Translations under genes and position numbers: made by a program
The notes under the pieces: model-generated
What the model saw: only the letters and a program-made list of their open reading frames with translations
Database searches by the model: none
What the model was told of the DNA's origin: nothing
Shown: positions 1 to 5,821 of the stretch, piece by piece
Layout: every line of letters begins with the position of its first letter
Position numbering within the stretch: position 1 is the first letter of the stretch
DNA from: JAHDWY01 sp964632865
GTDB taxonomy: Bacteria; Hydrogenedentota; Hydrogenedentia; Hydrogenedentales; SLHB01
Direction: 5' to 3'
NCBI GenBank assembly: GCA_964632865.1
Contig: CAZWDH010000111.1
Coordinates: forward strand, 1-20,051
DNA length: 20,051 nucleotides

Positions 1-381
1 GACCGATGCGAAGGATGCGGCTACCTTTGCCTTGTTCCCATGGTGGCCGCCTTCGATCTTGTCGTGAATTTCGAAGGTCGCTTTCCCAATGAGGAAAAGG
101 CCGCCCACGAGCAGGATCAGGTCGCGTCCGGATACACCGTGTTCCAGGACCTCGAAGAGTGGTTTGGTCAAGCCCATGATCCATGAGATGGCCAGGAGCA
201 GCAGGATCCGCATGATCATCGCCAGCGCCAATCCGATGCGCCGCGCCTTGTCCTGCTGGGAAGGATGAAGCTTACCCGTAAGAATCGCGATGAACACGAT
301 GTTGTCGATGCCCAGCACAATCTCGAGACTGGTCAGCGTCACCAAGGCAATTGCGTTCTCTAAGGTTAGCAGTTCAGCCAC
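1..381 (-). CDS. TerC-family integral membrane protein (N-terminal part, gene runs off the window)
   Basis: The 127 visible codons start with V-A-E-L-L-T-L-E-N-A-I-A-L and continue through EIVLGIDNIVFIAI, the hallmark first helix of TerC/Alx-type membrane proteins with its conserved Glu and Asp. A second helix follows at about residues 46-66 and a third at about 80-96. A His-rich cytoplasmic stretch (EGGHHG) comes next, as is usual before the second half of TerC domains. Members of this family are linked to metal-ion (often manganese) export and tellurium resistance; the substrate cannot be read from sequence. The GTG start is preferred because AGGAGA lies about 9 nt upstream. The ATG at 398-400 is in another frame and hits a stop within nine codons. 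The strong Shine-Dalgarno and the 94-nt gap to the permease suggest independent expression. The C-terminal half is outside the window. Confidence 0.88.
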   Translation of the reverse strand, partial: MAELLTLENAIALVTLTSLEIVLGIDNIVFIAILTGKLHPSQQDKARRIGLALAMIMRILLLLAISWIMGLTKPLFEVLEHGVSGRDLILLVGGLFLIGKATFEIHDKIEGGHHGNKAKVAASFASV

Positions 382-475
382 GGTAGGGATCTCCTGTCAT
401 GAACGGACCGTCGTTTTTGACTTGCAGCGAGGAAACCAAAACGGTAGCAAACCCAAGGGATGCCTTCCAACTTGT

Positions 476-1828
476 TCAGGCGTGTCTGCGCGAATTGACC
501 ACTCGCGCGATCCGGTGCCAGACCAGCCCGGCGACAATTAGAGCGAGACCGGTGACCCATACTAGCCAATCGACCCAGAACGCGAGAAACAGACACGAAG
601 CCAGGCCGCCCCAGGCCCAGGCGCGGGAATACAGGCGGTGCTCGGGTGGGAGCCGGAGCGCGGCGAGGTTGGTGATGGCGTAGTAAACGAGCACCGTGAA
701 GGCGCTGAAGGACCAGGTAGTCTTGACATCCCCCAGCAGGCATAACGCGCCGACGGCACTGCCGATGACCCACACGGCGACGTACGGGGTGTTCTTCGCC
801 TGATTGATTTTGGACAGCGCGCCCGGGGCGTCGCCGCGCCGGCCCATGGCGAGAAGCACCCGCGACAGACCGAGGATCAGATTGAGCAGCACGCCGAGCA
901 TGGCGGTCACGGCGCCCAGCGCGACGATCCACGCGCCGCCCGGAATCCGGCCAAACTCCCGCGCGATGACCTCCAGGGGCGCGGCGGCTTTGGCCGTGCT
1001 TTGCGCAAGCATTTCGGAGCCGGCCGCACCGACTGCGGCGAGGGCGACGACGATGTAGAGGCTGGCGGAAATCACGAGAGTCGTGACGATCGCGCGGGGG
1101 ATGGTCTTCCGCGGTTCCCTTACTTCTTCTCCCAGCGTGGCGATGCGGCCGTAACCCGTATACGCGACGAACATGAGCGCAGTCGCATGCAGCAGCGCTG
1201 TTATTGTGGGCCAGCCTTCGCCGGGCTCCGCGCCGAAGAAGGGCGTCAGGTTCGTGCTGCCCTTGGTTACGGCCGCCGGTAGAACGGTTGCGACGAATGT
1301 TAATAGCGCGACGACGGTCAATCCCACGATCGCCACGTTCGCCCGATTGGACCGGGTCACCCCTCCGGCGGCGATGGCGGTCAAGACCGCGACTGCAGCG
1401 ACGGCCAACACGATCCGGCTTGTCTCGCTGGAGGCCCCCGCCGCGTTCAGAACGTACCCGGCGAAGCCGAGACTGGCTGTCGCGGCCGAGGCGCTCTTTG
1501 CGCAAAGAAACATCCAGCCCGCCGTGAAGCCGAGCCGGGGCGTCAGAAACTGGTAGCCGTACTCGTAGGTCCCGCCGCTTACCGGATGGGCTGCCGCGAG
1601 CTGCGCGCTGCTGAGGGCGTTGCAGGTCGCTACCAGCGCGGCCATTGCCGTCGCCAGTACCACGGCCGGTCCCGATACGCCCGCTGCGATGGCGAGACTG
1701 ACAAACACGCCCGTGCCCAGGATGGATCCCAGCCCCATCAGCGTCGCGCCGAAAACGCCTAGTTGGCGGGTCAGCGCGGCCGGCGGCACGGCCGGTTTAC
1801 CATCAGGCGAGTGAGTCACAGAGCACAT
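476..1828 (-). CDS. APC-superfamily amino acid/polyamine permease
   Basis: This 450-residue hydrophobic protein has the first-helix signature of APC transporters, GLGSILGTGVFVSLAIAAGV (residues about 32-51), where the unwound GxG segment binds the substrate backbone. About twelve membrane helices follow. Further family marks are VSGGTYEYGYQFL after helix 2, the cytoplasmic segment GEEVREPRKTIPRAI before helix 6, and SRVLLAMGRRGDAPGALSKI after helix 8. It should move an amino acid or amine across the inner membrane, by proton symport or antiport; the substrate is not predictable. GGGGGA lies almost against the annotated ATG, so a GTG three codons later (1817-1819) may be the true start, giving a protein beginning V-T-H-S-P-D. 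It sits downstream of the PEP-CTERM gene on the same strand with a 51-nt gap, so read-through is possible. Confidence 0.9.
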   Translation of the reverse strand: MCSVTHSPDGKPAVPPAALTRQLGVFGATLMGLGSILGTGVFVSLAIAAGVSGPAVVLATAMAALVATCNALSSAQLAAAHPVSGGTYEYGYQFLTPRLGFTAGWMFLCAKSASAATASLGFAGYVLNAAGASSETSRIVLAVAAVAVLTAIAAGGVTRSNRANVAIVGLTVVALLTFVATVLPAAVTKGSTNLTPFFGAEPGEGWPTITALLHATALMFVAYTGYGRIATLGEEVREPRKTIPRAIVTTLVISASLYIVVALAAVGAAGSEMLAQSTAKAAAPLEVIAREFGRIPGGAWIVALGAVTAMLGVLLNLILGLSRVLLAMGRRGDAPGALSKINQAKNTPYVAVWVIGSAVGALCLLGDVKTTWSFSAFTVLVYYAITNLAALRLPPEHRLYSRAWAWGGLASCLFLAFWVDWLVWVTGLALIVAGLVWHRIARVVNSRRHA

Positions 1829-1879
1829 TCCCCCATACTACATGGAATGCTGCGCGTCTTTCCCTCGGGCGGGCCTCGC

Positions 1880-2245
1880 CTAGTTCGGCCGTCGGATTCG
1901 GCGGGCGGCCAGCAGGGCCAGGCCGGTTCCCAAGAGGACCATGGTACCGGGTTCGGGAACGATGGCGGGGGCGGCAACGCTGGTTTCACCAAAGGTTTCC
2001 ATGGGGTAGTCACTGGGCATGGGCACAGCAACCGACGGCGAGGGCTGATCCTCCAATTCCCATCGGTACCGCACTTGCAGTTCTTGGTCCTCGTTTTGGT
2101 ATGGCGGATCATCCAGACGGAACACGCTGGATCTCTCCGGGGCCGCACTTGCCGCCTCTTGAGGATTCTCTATCTTTTCGGCGGTGCTTGCGCTCGATAC
2201 CACCACGGACGCAAGAACTGCGCGAAGAAGGGTCTTGGTTAACAC
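1880..2245 (-). CDS. Small PEP-CTERM sorting-domain protein
   Basis: This 121-residue protein has a signal peptide (about residues 1-22, ending S-A-S-T-A) and a short acidic, proline-rich body without a recognisable domain. Its C-terminus is a textbook PEP-CTERM signal: V-P-E-P-G at 96-100, a hydrophobic stretch TMVLLGTGLALLAA at 101-114, then R-R-I-R-R. In known systems exosortase (EpsH/XrtA type) recognises this tail, cuts near PEP and releases the protein to the surface or matrix. No exosortase is in this window, so this is a remote substrate. The start is GTG with GGGGAG about 7 nt upstream; the SD is followed by a complementary CTCC that could form a tiny hairpin. The gene has its own 275-bp upstream region containing a candidate sigma-54 promoter. 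The function of the mature body is unknown. Confidence 0.85.
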   Translation of the reverse strand: MLTKTLLRAVLASVVVSSASTAEKIENPQEAASAAPERSSVFRLDDPPYQNEDQELQVRYRWELEDQPSPSVAVPMPSDYPMETFGETSVAAPAIVPEPGTMVLLGTGLALLAARRIRRPN

Positions 2246-2343
2246 AGGAGTTCTCCCCTAACGGAGTAAGCGGACTTCGCTTCAGAATAACCGGGCGACG
2301 GGAACCATCTACCCAGGTAGGATTCACACTATACGTTACTGAG

Positions 2344-2359
2344 AGCACGTGGCGTGCCA
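2344..2359 (-). promoter_or_regulatory. Candidate sigma-54 (-24/-12) promoter of the PEP-CTERM gene
   Basis: Read on the minus strand the site is TGGCACGCCACGTGCT. It matches the -24 element TGGCAC exactly and has GC at -12 with the strict 10-nt separation between GG and GC. The -12 box has one mismatch (GTGCT for TTGCW). The predicted transcript start is near 2333, leaving an 88-nt leader that contains a 5-bp hairpin (CTACC/GGTAG, 2309-2320). Part of the match is also an inverted repeat (GCACG/CGTGC), which lowers its weight. PEP-CTERM genes are known to be tied to RpoN through the PrsK/PrsR regulators. Confidence 0.4.
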
Positions 2360-2458
2360 ATGAAATGTGTTTATGTAAGCCAATAATTTATGCTAAGTTA
2401 CGACTTTTCCGTCATTTATGTAGGATTTGCCAAGCCATACCGACGTCAAATGGAGTAG

Positions 2459-2487
2459 TCACTAGTGATAAACTATTGACCAGTGAT
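2459..2487. promoter_or_regulatory. Palindrome plus direct repeat, possible enhancer-type operator
   Basis: TCACTAGTGA (2459-2468) is a perfect 10-bp palindrome. Its right half AGTGAT recurs at 2482-2487, about two helical turns after 2464-2469. The pair lies about 100-145 bp upstream of the candidate sigma-54 promoter, where enhancer-binding activators usually sit, and just behind the end of the glycosyltransferase gene. No protein is known to bind it; the assignment rests on symmetry and position only. Confidence 0.25.
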
Positions 2488-2520
2488 TCGTGACCGTCGA
2501 CGCCAAAGGACGATTATTGG

Positions 2521-3498
2521 TCACATACGGACTTTCGAGTCAATACCGATATATTCACGGATGACGTAGATTGGGCGATGCTGCGTTTCGAAGTAGGTCC
2601 GGCCGAGATACTCGCCCAGGATGCCGATGAAGACGCACTGCAGCCCCCCCAGGAACCATAGCCCGGCGACCGCAAAGGGTAACCATCCATCCCCGAATCC
2701 GAGGACGAGACGGACCAGGAGGTAGACGGACACGGCACCGGCGGCCAGCGATAGGAATACTCCGAGGACGCCTGCAATCCGGAGCGGCATGAGGCTGAAA
2801 CTGGTAACGCTGGTGATGGCCAGCCGGGCAGAGGCCCGCCACGAGTACTTGCTCGCGCCGGAATGCCGGCGTCCATGCTCGTAGTCCACAGTGGTCTGGC
2901 GAAATCCCGCCCAGGACGTCAGCGCGCGTACGAGCCGATGCCGTTGCGGGCAGCGCAGAAATACATCCACGACGGTCCTATCGATAAGGCGGAATTCGCC
3001 CGTATCGAAGGGGAAATCCCATCCCACCATGGCGTTCATGACCCGGTAGAACAGGTAGGCCGCGGCGCGTTTCGCCACGGGATCGCCGGACCGCCGAGTC
3101 CGGCGACCACCGACGATCTCGAAACCTTCCCGCCATTTCGCCACCATCTGCGGGAGGATCTCCGGTGGGTCTTGCCCATCGGCGTCGAGGATGGCGACTG
3201 CGTCGCCCTTGGCGGCCTCGATGCCGGCGGTTAAAGCAGGTCCCTGACCGAAGTTGCGGGAAAGGAACAATGCTTTCACGCGACCATCATTTGCGTGCAA
3301 TTCATGAAGCACTTGGCGCGTTTCGTCCGTGCTGCCGTCGTCGACGACGATCAGTTCCCAGTCCAGATCGACGGCGTCCAAGGCCTGTTCCACACGCGTG
3401 TAAAGTGGACGAAGATTTGCTGCTTCGTTGAATGCCGGGACGACAATAGACAGGAGTCTCCGTCCAGACGGGGGTAGAGTTTCCGTTTCGGCCGCCAT
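2521..3498 (-). CDS. GtrB/DPM1-like family 2 glycosyltransferase, membrane anchored
   Basis: This 325-residue protein opens with LLSIVVPAFNEAANL, the GT-A nucleotide-sugar fold. It carries VVDDGSTDET (residues 51-60) and ILDADGQDPPE (103-113), whose Asp residues bind the metal and nucleotide diphosphate. Two membrane helices follow at about 238-265 and 273-297, then the GEYLGR motif and a cytoplasmic tail, the exact layout of GtrB/ArnC/dolichyl-phosphate-mannose-synthase-like enzymes. These transfer a sugar from UDP or GDP to a polyprenyl phosphate at the inner membrane; the sugar is unknown. The start ATG lies 3 nt after the methyltransferase stop, and the GAGGGAG inside that gene's end can serve as SD, so the two are co-transcribed. 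The product probably feeds glycan or exopolysaccharide decoration, consistent with the PEP-CTERM gene downstream. Confidence 0.9.
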   Translation of the reverse strand: MAAETETLPPSGRRLLSIVVPAFNEAANLRPLYTRVEQALDAVDLDWELIVVDDGSTDETRQVLHELHANDGRVKALFLSRNFGQGPALTAGIEAAKGDAVAILDADGQDPPEILPQMVAKWREGFEIVGGRRTRRSGDPVAKRAAAYLFYRVMNAMVGWDFPFDTGEFRLIDRTVVDVFLRCPQRHRLVRALTSWAGFRQTTVDYEHGRRHSGASKYSWRASARLAITSVTSFSLMPLRIAGVLGVFLSLAAGAVSVYLLVRLVLGFGDGWLPFAVAGLWFLGGLQCVFIGILGEYLGRTYFETQHRPIYVIREYIGIDSKVRM

Positions 3499-3501
3499 GG
3501 G

Positions 3502-4125
3502 TCAGGTGGCTCCCTCGCCTTTTCGCGCGGCGATGTGGAAACTCCAGTAGTCATCGCGATCCGGGTTGTATTCCAGAATATCCATGCCGGCCTCTTCGAG
3601 AAAGGGGATGAGCGTTTGCCACGTGGGGCTCCATTTGTGTGCGCCGCCGACCCAGGGGCCGCCGGGCCTCCAGAGCGTCATGGACTCGTGGGGCAGGTAG
3701 AGGAAAAGCACGCCACCGGGTTTCAGCTTGCGAATCCAAAGTCTCAACGCGTCCTGCCATCGGGCGAGATGTTCGAGGCAATGGGAACTGAATATGTAAT
3801 CGAGGCTCTCATCCTCGAACCGTTCCAGCCGGTACGCGTTCTCGCCGAGGCGGTCGTCCACAGGCATTGCGCCGGGAAAGGGCCACGCGTTCGCGCCGAT
3901 GTCGATGCCGGTCCCCGCACAGTAGCGCTTCGCGGTCTCCAGAATGTAAGAGGCCGCGTTGCCTTCGTGAAGGTAGCCGGGATACCGAACGCCCTTGTAT
4001 TCGTAGTACGTTGCGCCGTCCTCGACGATTTCCGTCACATGCCTTCGCGTCCACGCGCATACTAGCGCCGGAACGACCTCGTCCGGATGTTTGACCGCGC
4101 GAGTCAGCATGGAGAAGAGACGCAA
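3502..4125 (-). CDS. Class I SAM-dependent methyltransferase (type 11-like)
   Basis: With a TTG start the protein has 207 residues. Motif I is GTGIDIGA (about 71-78) for SAM binding. An acidic VDDRLG segment follows, then LDYIFSSHCLEHL (about 108-120), typical of Methyltransf_11-like enzymes, and LKPGGVLFLYLPH (134-146) as the motif III region. The acceptor is unknown; pairing with a polyprenyl-phosphate glycosyltransferase 3 nt downstream suggests a sugar or lipid-linked substrate. The TTG at 4123-4125 is preferred because GGGAG lies 8 nt upstream. An in-frame ATG at 4162-4164 would add 13 residues (M-V-A-V-P-I-F-L-S...), most of them encoded by the palindromic repeat at 4143-4243, and these do not resemble methyltransferase sequence. 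The ATG at 4108-4110 is another possibility. Confidence 0.82.
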   Translation of the reverse strand: MRLFSMLTRAVKHPDEVVPALVCAWTRRHVTEIVEDGATYYEYKGVRYPGYLHEGNAASYILETAKRYCAGTGIDIGANAWPFPGAMPVDDRLGENAYRLERFEDESLDYIFSSHCLEHLARWQDALRLWIRKLKPGGVLFLYLPHESMTLWRPGGPWVGGAHKWSPTWQTLIPFLEEAGMDILEYNPDRDDYWSFHIAARKGEGAT

Positions 4126-4142
4126 CGTAAATGCTCCCGATA

Positions 4143-4243
4143 GAAAAATGGGGACAGCCACCATTTTCCTTTTGGATCGCAGATTAAATAACTAAGGCGC
4201 GGAGAAGGAAAATGGTGACTGTCCCTGTTTTTCCCCATTTTCC
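4143..4243. repeat. REP/MITE-like palindromic element
   Basis: Two arms in inverted orientation, about 30 bp each (4144-4173 and 4203-4232), match at all but about four positions. Each arm is also a hairpin: AAAATGG/CCATTTT in the left arm and GGAAAATGG/CCATTTTCC (4207-4215 and 4235-4243) in the right. The centre is about 30 bp and AT-richer. Sequences built around GGGGACAG...CCATTTTCC resemble, from memory, dispersed repeats linked to IS200-like REP-associated tyrosine transposases (RAYTs). No transposase is present here, so it would be a non-autonomous copy. It fills the gap between the signalling operon and the methyltransferase and may influence mRNA stability or termination there. Confidence 0.7.
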
Positions 4244-4259
4244 CGTGACGCGTCTGCTG

Positions 4260-5453
4260 CTATGCGTTTCGCCCGCGGTAGCGCAAACCGAGAACCGCGA
4301 TATCGTCCGTCTGGGGCAAGCCCGCGGAGAAAGCGCGCACGTTGGCAAAGATCGCTCTGACCAGTTCGGGGATCGGTTTCGCCGCCTGTTTGCGCAGAAC
4401 TTCTTCGAGCCGTGCTTCGGAGTAGAGATTCTTGTCTCCGTCCATGGCCTCGCTGACGCCGTCGGTATAGAGGATAAGGCTGTCGCCCGGCGCCAGTTCG
4501 ACTTCGCCACCATGATATTCGCCTTCCGACGAAACGCCCAGAACCAGTCCGCCGGGATGTTCCAGCGCAGAGACTTCGCCGGACTTGCGGATCAAGTACG
4601 GCGGTTGATGGCCCGCGACGCAGTAGTCGGTATTACCGGTGGACGTATCGATGATCCCGTAGAACAAAGTCACGAAGAGGCCCGCGCTGTAGTCCGCGCA
4701 AAGCAGGCGGTTGACCTGTCGCAGGCAGTCTGCCGCGCGAAATCCTTGAAGGGCCGTAGCCTTCACCAGTGTGCGTGACACGGCCATGATGATCGCCGCC
4801 GGGATGCCCTTGCCCGCGACGTCGCCGATCACGATGCCAAGGCGGTTGTCATCGATCAGGAAAAAGTCATAGAAATCGCCGCCCACGTCGCGGGCGGGGA
4901 TCATTTTGCCGAACAGCTCAAAATCGTCTCGTTCAGGAAATGCGGGGAACATGCTGGGCACGATGGATCGCTGGATGCGCGTCGCCACTTCCAGTTCCTG
5001 TTGCACCGTGCGGAGCCGGTCCTGCGCGGCGACCGCGTCCTTGATCATCTGCAGTTCGCGCGTGGTTTTCTCGATAGTGATCTCGAGATCCTTGAAATCA
5101 ATGGGTTTGGTCAGGAAATCGAAAGCGCCGCGGTTCATGGCGGTACGGATGTTTTCCATGTCGCCGTACGCGGACACGATGATGGCCTTGCGAGGGGTAT
5201 CCAGTTCGGCGAGCTTGGACAACAGCGTCAGTCCATCCATCTCCGGCATGTTGATATCCGTGAGAACGATGTCGATCTCCCCGTCGGAGTCGAGCTTTTC
5301 CAAGGCATCGACCCCGTTCCGGGCGAAGACGAATTCGAACTCCGCGTCCCGGATCTTCTTCCGGAAGCGTTGTCGAATCAGGGTTTCCAGGTCGGGCTCA
5401 TCGTCCACGACCAGCAACTTAATGGGCATGATACTCAGTATTTCCTCGCTCAT
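4260..5453 (-). CDS. Receiver-PP2C (RsbU/SpoIIE-type) phosphatase response regulator
   Basis: This 397-residue protein has an N-terminal receiver (about 9-125) with acidic pair D17-D18, phospho-acceptor D66 in LTDINMPEMDG, S94 and K116 (FLTKP). A coiled-coil linker (about 120-165) leads to QRSIVPSMFP and a PP2C/SpoIIE phosphatase domain (about 165-393). The phosphatase keeps its metal-binding motifs: ARDVGGDFYD (D189, D193), GDVAGKG (D211), LYTDGVSEA (D331) and QTDDIAVLG. Family members dephosphorylate anti-sigma-factor antagonists (STAS proteins), and phosphorylation of the receiver usually switches the output. No STAS or RsbW partner is in the window. The start ATG overlaps the stop of the upstream receiver gene as ATGA, so translation is coupled. 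Met9 is an alternative start that would leave the receiver intact. Confidence 0.92.
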   Translation of the reverse strand: MSEEILSIMPIKLLVVDDEPDLETLIRQRFRKKIRDAEFEFVFARNGVDALEKLDSDGEIDIVLTDINMPEMDGLTLLSKLAELDTPRKAIIVSAYGDMENIRTAMNRGAFDFLTKPIDFKDLEITIEKTTRELQMIKDAVAAQDRLRTVQQELEVATRIQRSIVPSMFPAFPERDDFELFGKMIPARDVGGDFYDFFLIDDNRLGIVIGDVAGKGIPAAIIMAVSRTLVKATALQGFRAADCLRQVNRLLCADYSAGLFVTLFYGIIDTSTGNTDYCVAGHQPPYLIRKSGEVSALEHPGGLVLGVSSEGEYHGGEVELAPGDSLILYTDGVSEAMDGDKNLYSEARLEEVLRKQAAKPIPELVRAIFANVRAFSAGLPQTDDIAVLGLRYRGRNA

Positions 5454-5821
5454 GGCAGGCGCAATACGTCCCGCCGGAGTTGGTCAAAATCAAGGGGTTT
5501 GGACAGGAATCCGTCGGCGCCAAGGCGTTCCGCAACGGCCTTGCGGCCATCGCCGTCCGGCGGCGCAATCATATATACCGGCGCATGGACCTTCCGTTCC
5601 CGAATCGCCTTCAGGAGATCCAATCCGCTCACGCCGGGCAGATTGATGTCCGAAAGGACGAGCACGAGATCGGGCAGTCCGTCCGCTTCCAGAGTGTCCA
5701 AAGCGGACTCCGCCGAATCGGCGAACCGGAACGCGACTCTGCCGTCGCGCACTTCATGCCGGAATCGCTGGGTAAACAGCGACCGGGTGTCGGCTTCGTC
5801 GTCTACAACCAATACCTTCAT
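5450..5821 (-). CDS. Single-domain receiver (CheY-like) response regulator
   Basis: This 123-residue protein is a lone receiver. It has the acidic pair D7-D8, the phospho-acceptor D58 in LVLSDINLPGVSG, and K108 in FLSKPLDF. The switch Ser/Thr normally found before Ala at the end of beta-4 appears replaced by Ile85 (YMIAPPDG), and a PPDGDG stretch replaces the usual loop. It has no output domain, so it may act by protein contact, as a phosphate sink, or as a relay intermediate between the kinase and the receiver-PP2C protein. Its ATG overlaps the kinase stop as ATGA, and its own TGA overlaps the next ATG in the same way, so all three proteins are likely made in balanced amounts. Confidence 0.9.
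   Translation of the reverse strand: MKVLVVDDEADTRSLFTQRFRHEVRDGRVAFRFADSAESALDTLEADGLPDLVLVLSDINLPGVSGLDLLKAIRERKVHAPVYMIAPPDGDGRKAVAERLGADGFLSKPLDFDQLRRDVLRLP

Noticed and set aside
366..1505. Minus-strand open frame of 379 codons, Arg-rich
   Set aside because: It is an out-of-frame shadow of the APC permease on the same strand, with no hydrophobic or domain pattern.
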